This document shows positions 1-10,147 of a stretch of DNA of 64,000 bases, in pieces (position 1 is the stretch's first letter; every line of letters starts with the position of its first letter). The DNA is from Pelobates cultripes. Its lineage: Eukaryota; Chordata; Amphibia; Anura; Pelobatidae. The DNA is taken from positions 74,754,480 through 74,818,479 of the forward strand of contig OW240912.1 of assembly GCA_933207985.1 (NCBI GenBank). The letters are read 5' to 3'. Made by a program: the position numbers and the translations under genes. The notes beneath the pieces were generated by a model, which was not told the DNA's origin, did no database searches, and was given only the letters and a program-made list of their open reading frames with translations.

Positions 1-596
1 TTTGCTTGTACAGGTAGGAAATCACTTGGTGAGCTGCGATGAAGTGGAGCTGCCAACTCCTCTGGCCTCCTGGGCCCATGCCTGTTTGTTTCACTGGGTG
101 TTCTGAGCTCCGCTGTTATGCGTTCCCTTCTGCTGACTTCGGCGCACGTGGAAGCCGCCATCTTGTGTGATGCGGTCGGGCCCTCGAGTGTGATGGCGGC
201 GCCCCTGCGCTCCGGCTGCCATGCCTCCGGGTGAGGACCGGGATCACCCCCCCGGTCCACAGGGGGGGAACAGGGCTGGGTCCGCCCAGGTTCGAGCCCC
301 AGGCTGGGCGCTGTGAGGCAGGATAGTGGTGCGGCGGCCGTCCGCCCCACTCACCGCCAAAGAAGGCCCCAGTTGGGACATCAAAGTTTTCTCCTCCAGG
401 GGACTGCAGCTTGGTAAGCCAGCCTCTCCCTGGCTCCAGCAGGCCTTCTGCTTTGGGCCCTGTAGCTGTCGGTCAGCTTTTTGGCGAAAGATATGGGGGT
501 TTTTTTGTCATATTTGGTGCTGTGTAGCAGGAGCTTCTTTTGCCTGCGACCGTCCAGCTCGGCGGTCCGGCCCCGCCCCGGAGTGTTCTTTTAAAA
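1..596 (-). mobile_element. GC-rich 5' module of a retroelement, partial
   Basis: This GC-rich stretch matches two other places in the window, about 43790-44235 and about 32640-33195. Shared landmarks are the phrase around 'gaggaccgggatcacccc', the motif 'cgaccgtccagctc' and a closing 'ccggccccgcccc'. The 43-kb copy ends in an A-rich tail on the minus strand, so this end should be the 5' end of a minus-strand retroelement, probably an L1/Tx1-type 5' UTR or a non-autonomous derivative. The copy runs off the left edge of the window. A 96-codon ORF inside it is a by-product of GC richness and resembles no protein I know. The family assignment is inference. Confidence 0.5.
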
Positions 597-599
597 TAT

Positions 600-2285
600 T
601 TAATATACAAATATGATATCAGAAGAAAAAAATATATATATAATATTTGAGTGCTACAGCATGATATGATTTAGATTTTGATAATAGTGCTCCAATAGCA
701 TGTCTTTGATGTGTAAGGGTAGATCAGATATACAATATTAGATTCAAAGTAACAGGACAGTTAGGCAGTTATTGCAATAGAAGCATGACCTATATACATT
801 GTTCCTATTGAGATGACACAAATATTATAGCATGGTAGATGACCTCGTTGATAAGCATTCCATGACCTCTTTATTAATAATGACCTCTTTATTAATAATG
901 ACCTCTTTCTTTATCTACTTTCTTCTGAAAATTTCAAATCAGGTCTCTGAATATCTTCTAATCTGTGAAGAAAAAGAGATTATAATTATATTATGATATT
1001 GTATTGTATCCTATCCTATCTTTTTAAGTTTATACTATATACTTAGTATAGACATTTTAGAAACATAGTAGAAACAGATCCTTTGTTCCTCAAAAATCAA
1101 TATACTAACATCGTTCTCGTCACCCTATTAACTATTGAGAAGTCCCTGTGATAATTGTCTAAAACTTTAAGACTGCCCTTATTAGTTCTAAAGCTCATTA
1201 ATAAAAATTACAACTCATTGTCTCCATATCAACATTTTAAATGTACATCCAATAAGATTAGCTTAAGAGGAAAGTTAAAATAATATTGTTTAATAACACC
1301 GTACATTACCAGGGTGTTTATAATGCTTCAGGTCCGAATATCCCGACATTTTTATGAAATAGTAGGGAGTTTCTAATTCCCCTGGTACTAAGTGCTCCTC
1401 CATTTCAATAGAGGTCAGTGTGTTTTATTTTTATTTTATTTATTTATTTATTTTTGTGCAGGAGATTACAAGGCTAGTGACATATGCCACAGCAGCGTGT
1501 TTAAAGATGTACTGATGTTATACAGCGGCATGAGATATTGCACATTTTTATATAATTATATAATTATAGCAAGCTTGGCTAAACAGTGTAATCGCTAGAG
1601 TAAAATAAGATAGTCATCGCTTAACAGTGCTAGATTATCCATTTCTATATAGGTAACAACAATCAACATAGGGTTAAGATGTATGTGAAATTTGAGTTAT
1701 AGTGGTGTGCCCATCGAGAACTAGGGATGTGTATATAATGTACAGGCAGAGCTTTTACACTAAGGGACTTCCCAGTCATCCTGTCATCTGTTGGGATTTT
1801 ATGAGCATAGCGCATCTATCAGCTTTTAAAACTAGTAACCGGCACAGTGTTTATGTTGATGGTCAGCTTAAACTAGGTGGGTGTTATGACGGTACAGTCA
1901 GGGGAGAAAATAACATGAAACAAGAACACAGGATACTAATGTACCAATTGTCAGGATTAATAATATATGCTCACACTTGATTTGACCTTAGATGGGTAAG
2001 TATGCATAGCATTAAGATGGGACGTGTGCCCTGATAATGTTGTGGCTATGACACTGTATGACAGCCCTTTGGGTGATATGCATGAGAACTCAATAAAAAC
2101 ATAAACATATCCAGGCTAGATGTATAAGATTCGAGACATTCAACAGATTATACCTTGTTTACAGTGTGTCTTATTTTTAATAGTGCAGAGAAATAGTTAT
2201 AAGAACAAAGAAATTAAGGAAAAAATAAAAAAGTGGAAATAGTGATGGAAAATATTATAATATATTATTTAATGAAGACAAATGA
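600..2285. other. AT-rich intergenic DNA without a recognised gene
   Basis: I see no splice-compatible coding exon and no RNA gene here. A short tandem run of an 18-bp unit (atgacctctttattaata), a little under three copies, lies at about 861-907. ORFs of 68 and 92 codons at 1392-1598 and 1702-1980 have random composition and no recognisable domain. The stretch ends at the target-site duplication of the L1-like element. Confidence 0.5.
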
Positions 2286-3111
2286 AGATCAAAAACCCTG
2301 AGCTATTATTTTTCCCTTACCAGACCAATAAACGGGCGGGATGTGTATGTAGTAAGACTCAAGGGGCAGAGCGTCAAGATGTTTCCGGGTGATTGTTCAT
2401 AGCGAGAAGGACTTCTATTTGATTAATGCTTGAAACACAGAAAAAATCCACGAACACAGGAATTCTCACATGATAAAAAGTGCCAACGGTAGAGCAAAGC
2501 AGAACGGATTGAGATAGTGATATCGGGTGGAGTAGGAGAGGAGTCACTGTAATGCCGGAGCAGGAGAAGAGTGAAAGTCGATTCCAGCACCGCCAACGGC
2601 CTCAAGTGACTCTAGAGCTATAGATCGGCTAACTCAGCAAAACTGAATTCCCCCACTAGACTAACAAAAACTATGAGAGGAAATTGCTGCTGACTTCAGC
2701 ATAAAATTAACTGAAGGCGTTCAAGTCTATTTATTATCGGCTTCACAAGCTCTGTTTACACTTTTTTTAAAAACTTTACGTGACTCAAGTATATGGTGAA
2801 GTCCCTAAAGTTAAAAAAACAAATGAAAGGAAACGTATTAATAGAGAAAAATAGAAAGCCTCCAGGAAGGAGATTATCTTCATTCCTTATCTTTTCTGTT
2901 AAAGTGGCAAAAAACTTTAAAAAAAATTTTAAAAAAGTGATTCAAGAGAGTATATAATAACTTAGAAAAAAAAACAAAAGAGAGCGTGAAAGATAAAGAG
3001 AAAAAAAGAGGGAAAAGGGATAAAAAGACAAAATAAAAATAAAAAAAGCAAGATACACGCCCTACAAAAGACAAAACTTTAGCTTCAATCTTCTCTCCTC
3101 AACCTGCAAAA

Positions 3112-4000
3112 ATGACAGAAAAATTTGACACTTCAGAAAGTCGGGAATCTACCCTTTTCTCTGAACTAGACCTAGAAACACCCCTACTTCAAACAAATAA
3201 ACAGGACCCTCAGACTCTCATTGTATCAAAGGAATAACTGCACAAATACTTAAACCAACAATTCTTACAAACTAAAGAAGATCTAAATCTAAGCCTTCAA
3301 GTAGCGTTGGATAAACAATCTGCACAGATAAAAGAGGAGGTAAACTAAGGTTTTAAAGAAACAAAAGAAAATCTTAAAAAAATTATGGGAAAAAAATCCA
3401 AATTAATAAAAAAAAATATAGAGAATATTAGAAATTAACTTAAGGATACAAAAGAACAGATTAAGATCCAGAAAAATAAAATTGAGATATTGGAATTGAA
3501 AATTATAGACGCAGAAGATCGCTCACGTGGGAAAAATCTACAAATAAGACGGATAGCTGTAAACATCACTACCTCACAAATAATTTTTTATCTTTTAGAA
3601 TTTTAAAATTCTCTGCTATGAGAATTCAAGAGGCCCATAATGTTTTCATTAGAAAAAAGAGCCCATAGACTCAATAAACCAAAAAATATACAAAATGATT
3701 ATGCAAGAGACATCATGGGCGTTTCTCAACCTTCTATATTACACAGAAAGTATATCCCAGCAACAAAAGACTTCTCCCCAGAAGATCAAAAATCTAATAA
3801 TGTAATCTTCTTTCAAGATTTGTCTACTGAAACTAGAACGAAAAGAAGACCTTTTAAATTCTTCACAGATATACTAAGAGAAAAAAAGTGAGATATAACT
3901 GGGGATATCTGGTTAAAATCTAAGTCAAATACAAAGCCAATACATATATTATTAACAACACAGAAGAAGCCAAAACTTGGATTAAAACTAACCTGAAAAC
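3112..4000 (+). pseudogene. L1-like ORF1 remnant
   Basis: From the ATG at 3112 the frame reads an acidic N-terminus and then a long Lys/Glu/Gln-rich coiled coil (about 3240-3500). It continues into a DAEDRSRGKNLQIRR-like segment near 3510-3550, the hallmark LE(N/D)RSRRNNLRIRG region of L1 ORF1 RNA-binding proteins. A second open block at 3640-3891 carries the C-terminal part (AHRLNKPKN, IHILLTTQKK further on). In-frame stops occur early (for example near 3233 and 3345), so no protein is made. ORF1 proteins are trimeric RNA chaperones needed for retrotransposition; here only a fossil remains. Confidence 0.75.
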
Positions 4001-4189
4001 CACTTAATTAAGAAAAGAGAACAATTTCCACAGAATGAAATTGGAAATATTGAAAAGAAAAGAAAAATATCCGGAAAAGGAAACTAAAAAAGAAAAGAAA
4101 AGAAAAACGAGTGGATGAAAATGTTGAAGGAAGAGTAAAATTGAATGGAAGAGACTAAAAAATATTATTATTTTTTTCCAAGTCACTTA

Positions 4190-5995
4190 ATTAATTAGAA
4201 GTATGTTACATCGGTAGAGGGCAGTGAGGGTCACTGCAAAGAGGATGCTAAGAAGGCGACATGAATACCAGGGAGGAATGAAGTATACAAGGATATATGG
4301 CTAATAAAGAAGTGAATTACATCTTTATATATAATTGAATAAGAATAAGTCTAGAAAAAGTTAGAAGAATGCTCTCCTCGGCTGTTCCTACCTCCTATAA
4401 CCTCCGATCCAGTACCAACACTTTATTTAGTCTGCCTCAGTACAAAAAGAAAGCAGCCCGATCCTCCTTCTCCTACAGAGCGCCGCAATTATGGAATGAC
4501 CTCCCGCACACTTTAAAATCTTCCCCAAGCCTAAAGTCCTTTAAGAGATCCCTCCCTACATACCTCAAAACAGAATGCACGTGTTATGGTTGATTATATA
4601 TTTCCTACTTGTTCTATGTTAAATTTTGTATATATCGTGTATTGATATTGGTTTTGTATTTTATTGTATCAATGCAATGTTTTGTGGACCCAGGACATAC
4701 TTGAAAACAAGAGAAATCTCAATGTATCTTTCCTGGTAAAATATTTTATAAATGAATAAATATTATACAAGGGTGGGGAAATAGATAATAGATGGGGTAA
4801 GGATGAAGGTATAAAAAAAGGAGAAGATTGTGAGCTAAAGGAAATTACCGAAACGTTTTTGTTTAGAAAAGATGATAATACAAGAAGAATAATCACTTAT
4901 TCCCAATAAAATATCATGAGGTCATAGACTTTCCATTTTGTATAATAGAACTAACAATGTAAAGAAAAATGGGCTCACCCTTTTTCTTAAATTAAGTGGG
5001 TGAAAAAATAAAGATAATAAAAAAACACTAATAATAAATAATTATACTTTATTGAGTGAAGAATATCAGAATTCACATAGATTGCACACAAAAAATGCAA
5101 ATTATTTTTTAGATTTATGTGATTAGATTTACACAAAAAAGAGGGAAGGGAAGAAGGAAGGAAAAGGAGGAAAATAATAAAAGGAAAAATAAGTAAAATT
5201 AAATATATTAAAAAGATACAATAGAAAGCAAGGGGAATGGTTTGAGAGGAGGGAGAACGGGATGAAAGCCATAAAGAAAGGAAAGGGGGATGATTGATAG
5301 AAGATAATTAAACAACAATAAAACTATGTATCTAAGACATTATATGATTTCTGAATGCCATAGGTAGATTGTATATAACATAAGATATCCTGAGACTATC
5401 CTCTTTACCCTCAACCAAGTGGATCGGAAATGATAGAATTTGAACACATAATTATTAGTATAATTAGTATATACACCATATGATATAACACACAAAATTG
5501 TAGTAAAGTCTGTAAATTAAAATCATTTGTTTATTTCTTTCTCTAACAAAGAGAGGGAAAGAAAGGGAAAATGGAAGAGAAAGTTAAAAGAATTTTTTTT
5601 TTTAATTTTGATTTTACAGATAAGGGAGGGGAAGACTGAGGGGGTAAGGAGAGAGAGAGAAAACTTACCGAAATAGATGGGATAGAGGGGATTAAGTGGA
5701 ACACTTTTCTCTCCTCTCTTTCCTTCTCCATACATCTTTTCTCCCTCATACTATTAATTAACTATTAATTAACTAATTCCTGAAAACTAGAAATCTCCGG
5801 GTTAAGAGAATTTAAATAAAAGCTTAGTATAAAATTAGAAATCCTGGGACAACTGAACAATTTACATAAGGGTGTGTTACATACTCTAAGGTGTGAGGGC
5901 AGTACACCATTATGAGTTATCCGTACAAAAAAGTGGAAAGCCACTTACATGTATATGTTTTAACTGTTTGTTTTGATTATTGTTTGTTTTGTTCC
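4190..5995. mobile_element. Inserted block between L1 ORF1 and ORF2, includes L2-like LINE tail
   Basis: This block separates the two L1 ORFs by far more than the usual short gap, so it is probably inserted DNA. At 4369-4593 (plus) it codes for the C-terminus of an L2/Rex-type LINE protein: the pattern YNLRSS, then FSYRAPQLWNDLP, then SLKSFKRSL and YLKT is typical. This is followed at about 4730 by a tcctggtaaaata 3' tail. The rest (4760-5995) is purine-rich and AT-rich with no recognisable coding. Short TTAATTAA-rich runs occur near 4190 and 5752-5780 and might mark the insertion edges, but I could not define an exact duplication. Confidence 0.55.
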
Positions 5996-6045
5996 ACCTC
6001 ACCAGGTGACCTAAAAACCAGAAACGTTTCTGGAAATATTACATA

Positions 6046-8842
6046 ATGGGAGATTAACTTTAAATATTCAGGGTATTAATTATCCACAGAAGAGATTAGC
6101 ACTTACTTAAATGCTGAGAAAGAAAAAAAAGATTGTTGTTGTTTACAAGAGACCCACTGTATCAAAGAAGATGCTAATTGTAACGGACGTTTTGCCCACA
6201 AGAGGTTAAAAACCGTTTAGGCGATATTCCCCTTTCAGATGCACAGACAGCTACTGCAATCACCAATCTCCCGAACTGCAAACTACACGAATTCTCCAAC
6301 TCCCGAACAGGAAACTCACGAATACTGTAAAAAGCTGAACAGGAAAAACCATACGAAAGGTTTACACTCCTGGCAGTCAGCATACAATCCAATTCCCCCA
6401 TTAACGAGACGACACTTCGTTTCAGGGTTAAGCAGAATCAGACAGAGCTGTGGGTTTATTGTTTTTATATACACCTTCTTACACATTAGTACCACCCACA
6501 GGGTTTTGGAAAACAACCAATAAATATGTACAATACACTCAGACACTCCCACACAAAATCCTCCCCTCTGCCTGTGATACAATTACCTTACACAATGGGT
6601 AATGTAATTATCACAACCAGAGAAATTCAGTTTTTCCACATTATTCATAACTTGAAAAGTATGAATCACATTCACATATCAGAATCAGCATACTCCAAAT
6701 ACAAACATATGTCAAAATCATCCAAATTGGTCCATTGGTTCAAAAGATAGATCGAAGTCCTTTGTGACCAAATGAAGCATGGCTTTTCTGCCCAAAACCA
6801 GTTCCACAGAGTCTTCTATCCTGGAGATAATTGGGAAGTAATCCAATTATCTCCAAGGACAGAGGCAAAACTCCATTGAACACATGGCAGCAAAAGACAA
6901 TAAAACACATAAAAATATATAACTGTGCAGCCATTGCACAAAACAGGTACATTCAACATATCCCCAGATAGCTCAGATCTGAGCGCACATTATTACTGAA
7001 TGGCGCTCAGAGCACACACATACAGTTAAATCGCCATGGAGCCAAAGTCTTTCCGATAGTCTTTCATTATACGAATGGGCTCCATGGCATAGCTATCTGG
7101 GGTATCACTGCTCAAACAGGGCTAGTACCGAATGACCCGGCTTTCGTGTCTACGCAGGGGAAAATCAAGCGTTTCAACATGGGGTCATGGTCTAAAGGCA
7201 GCAGGCGGGCAACCAGGCTTCTCCAGTGCATAGTGGCGAGGTTGGATCCGCCACACTAATAGACTTAAAAACAAATTTTATCCTACAGTGTTACACGCCT
7301 CTTTACCAAAGGCTAAAAAAGAGGGGTTATGATTTTGATTTCTAAAGATGTTAAATATGAAGAGACGTATAAAATACAAGATTTGGATGGAAGATATCTA
7401 TTTCTAATATGTAAACTTAATGATAAAAAATATTCAATTTTAAATATATATGCTCCTAGTAAGATACAGGTTAACTTCTTGAATGGGGTTTTAGCGAGAA
7501 TAAAAGATCATATCCGAGGTACCTTCCTGTGCATGGGGGACTTTATTTGTGTGGCATCTTATATATTACCTTTATGGCTATATATATTTCGAATGATTCG
7601 GTTAAAAGCCCCAGAAAAACTTTTGGAAAATCTCTAAGCAATAATTGGAAGGTTTATATGGACAGGTATAAAACCAAGAATTTCCAAATATAGCTTATTT
7701 TTAAATAAAAAACAAGGAGTTTACCAGAAATACTTAGATATCAACAAGCGAGCCTCTTAACTCATATATCTGAAATTCAACTAGAGACAAATAAAATAGA
7801 GGAATGGTATTTAAACGAACAACAGTTAATGGGAATCTCTAATTCAGAAATAACATCATGGCATGGGGAGAAAGACATGAAATATCGGTTACGGTTACGT
7901 TGTACGTCTAGAATAATAATTCATCTAATCAATGAATGGCTTCAGTTTAAACAAAAAAATGGCTTAAAGGATAAATGTAATATGGCTACACCATTAGAAG
8001 CTCTTGAATTTAATATGAAAGATATGAAATTATCAAGAGGCTTCCATTATAAAAATCTAAGAATTTCAAATTTGTATCAAACTTCTAAATTTATGGAAAC
8101 AAATCAAATTATAGAAAACAGAATGATGCTACCTTAAAAGATTACTTCTCCATAATTAGAGCAAAACATTATATCCCTTTTAATATGTATAAAAATCCAG
8201 ATAAAAATAAACAAACTTACCTAGACAACCTATTAAATATCAAATAAGAAGATAATGAGAGCCTGGTATGACAATCTGGAAAATAAAGCTCAAAATATAA
8301 AATCCAAAGCCTTTGAGAACTGGGGAAAGAAGCTTTAAAAAACAATAGATAAAAAACAATGGGTCGCATCTTGGATCCAAATTGGAAAAATCACTCACGG
8401 CTTAAAAATTCAAGAACTACATTACAAAATAGGATAAAGATGGCACTATTATCTGATAAAACTTTATAAATTCTGTTACTGTTGGAGATTTAAAAAAGAC
8501 CAGGCTGACCTTCTTCATATGTGGTGGTCTTGTGACAACATTAATACTATTTGGCTTGAAATCTTTTGTTTGATTGCAGAATTAGTTAAAATATTAATAC
8601 CAGCATGCCCGTAAATAGCGATTTTTCACTCTGAGCTAGAAAATATATCCTTTTTTAGGAGAGCCCTTGAGTTGTCTCAAATAAAAAATCAGATCTCCAA
8701 CCAAAGTATAATGGAACGTGGCTATAATGCCAATAGACAGAAATTGTCTTTGTTTAAGAATATTTGGGGGAAATGGTTGATCAAATTTCCTACAGTTCTA
8801 ACTAATACCCTTAATCAATTAATTAAATATATCAATCTATAG
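6046..8842 (+). pseudogene. L1-like ORF2 (endonuclease-reverse transcriptase) remnant, interrupted
   Basis: The ORF2 start near 6046 reads through the apurinic-type endonuclease beginning (INYPQKR-like, then a KKKIVVVYK-PT segment corresponding to the usual CLQETH motif) until a solo LTR at 6179. It resumes at 7256 with KKRGVMILISKDV, SILNIYAPS and a GDF box of the endonuclease. The reverse-transcriptase core is mostly lost. The C-terminus is recognisable at about 8470-8840: YCWRFKKDQADLLHMWWSC, then IWLEI and KNIWGKWL, ending at the TAG at 8840-8842. Removing the LTR and one duplication copy rejoins the endonuclease reading frame region. Inactive. Confidence 0.75.
6179..7255. mobile_element. 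Solo LTR with 5-bp target duplication inside L1 ORF2
   Basis: A 1077-bp insert begins TGTAACGGA and ends TCCGCCACA, so it has the TG...CA ends of a retroviral or Gypsy-type long terminal repeat. It is flanked on both sides by CTAAT (6174-6178 and 7256-7260), a 5-bp target-site duplication. It splits the L1 endonuclease coding region cleanly. There is no internal gag-pol, so this is a solo LTR left by recombination between the two LTRs of an older provirus. Several ORFs inside (for example at 6239-6523) are not credible genes. Orientation was not determined. Confidence 0.8.
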
Positions 8843-9119
8843 ATAGTCTCTGGGCAGATGGAATGTTGTTTTGTTATGTTGTTTTCTTATGTATCGTATA
8901 TTTAAGGTCAATTGGGAATATAGTGTCGTGGGAATACTAGTCTCCAGTCCGTTAATATAAAGTGTATGGATAATGGAAGATATGAAGACCTACGAATAAC
9001 TATACTCTAGAATTATTTTTGTATTGATTGTATATAACATTTGTAATTTTTATCATTTTTGTATGTCTTATTTAAACATTTTAAAAAATATAAAAAAATA
9101 AAGAGATCAAAAACCCTGA

Positions 9120-10057
9120 AATAAAGCTGAAAAAAAACATTAATCCAAAGAAGGTAAGATTTGACAGAATTGTAATCCATAGGTCAATTATCACTGTTAA
9201 ATGTATTGAGGTGTGAGGTGTGACTTCGGACAGTGGCATAGTAGGAAAGAGGGGAAAGATAAGATATTCTCACGTGCAGGATCTCTCAATATATATATAA
9301 TATATTGTATCCTATGTCACAATGTCTTCTTGTGACATGCAAACAATGACAGGCTGTACTAACCTCTGTCTCTATAGAAAGGCATCATTCTGTAGTGAGA
9401 CTTTTCCAGTGAATATGTTTTTTTAATCTATTTTCTGTATTCACATTGTATAGTCCCTTTATGCACTATCCTTGTAATTTGAATATAAAATTATGTTCTT
9501 GATTAAAATACGGTCCTCTTAAATAACAAATAAAATTGCTTGGGAATTCTATACATTGAACATTGAAAATGTACCTATGGAATCTGATTCCGTTGATTGT
9601 GTTTGACAGACTTTTTGCTTTCTTATTTTATTATTTATAAAGCGCCAACAAATTCTGCAGCGTTATAACGAATGTGTTATGTTTTTATTTACATGCCGAG
9701 TTGTATACACATTTCTCTTAAAGTAAATTTTATTTTCTTACATTTGTCCTGATTATATTATGTTACCATTTCTAAGAGCTATTTACCCTTCTTATTTTGT
9801 TTTTGTATAGTTCTGATTAAAATATATCTGTGAAGCTTAAATGAATTGCAATAAGTATAAAATGAGCTATAAATCAAACATAGAAACATAGAAACATAGA
9901 ATGTGATGGCAGATAAGAACCATTTGGCCCATCTAGTCTGCCCAATCAAGAAACCTTTGTTGATATTAGTGTCTAGAAAGAACTCTAAGCTTTCATAAAT
10001 CTGCATAGAAAACAGATAGAAAAAGAAAATTAAAATGATATGTAATATTAATCCTAC
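9120..10057. other. Repeat fragments between L1 and the first immunoglobulin-gene exon
   Basis: No gene is visible. Near 9636-9675 there is a short 'tttataaagcgccaacaaattctgcagcg' type repeat, also seen at about 49578-49622 next to the L2-like LINE. At about 9888-9960 lies a CR1 3' end (see separate entry). The rest is AT-rich unique-looking sequence. Confidence 0.45.
9888..9962 (-). mobile_element. Truncated CR1 LINE 3' end
   Basis: The sequence reads catagaaacatagaa and then ccatttggcccatctagtc on the plus strand, the reverse complement of the CR1 3' untranslated end. The same end closes the large CR1 copy at 33873 and appears again at 62705-62880. CR1 elements typically end in short tandem repeats such as (TTTCTATG) and are usually 5'-truncated, as here. 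Confidence 0.75.
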
Positions 10058-10147
10058 CCTTGAAATGCAAAACGGAGATTATAGCCGTGCCAAACAGTAC
10101 AAGGACCAGCCCACCAAAAAAGCGGACAACTAGAAAACTGTGATTGT
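10058..10147 (-). CDS. Copy A exon 3: transmembrane segment
   Basis: A 90-bp phase 1-1 exon with a strong acceptor (ttctcttacag) and a GTAGGA donor. It encodes a short stalk (DNHSF) and then a hydrophobic span from LVV through FFGGLVLVLFGTAIISVL, closed by HFK as a stop-transfer signal. There is no acidic or basic residue within the core span apart from one Arg near its outer edge. The matching phase and the spacing after the V exon make it the likely membrane exon of copy A, but the link is inferred from phase and composition only. Confidence 0.5.

Larger units (their letters stand above)
2302..9103 (+). mobile_element. L1-like LINE with perfect 16-bp target-site duplication, nested insertions
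   Basis: A plus-strand L1-like element framed by AGATCAAAAACCCTGA at 2286-2301 and again at 9104-9119, a perfect 16-bp target-site duplication. In order it holds a 5' untranslated region, an ORF1 remnant from 3112, an ORF2 remnant from 6046 to 8842, and an A-rich 3' end (aaaaaatataaaaaaataaag) directly before the second duplication copy. Both ORFs have many stops. Two later insertions sit inside: an L2-like/unknown block between ORF1 and ORF2 (about 4190-5990) and a solo LTR at 6179-7255. The duplication shows that the whole 6.8 kb entered or grew at one target site. The L1 assignment rests on the ORF1 coiled-coil/RRM-like text, the endonuclease text and the C-terminal Cys/His-rich text of ORF2. 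Confidence 0.85.

Noticed and set aside
1702..1980. 92-codon ORF
   Set aside because: No domain, no splice context, in AT-rich repeat-like DNA.
5990..6040. Hammerhead-like 'ccagaaacgtttctgg' hairpin
   Set aside because: Lacks a CUGANGA box and the required stem order; simply the sequence before L1 ORF2.
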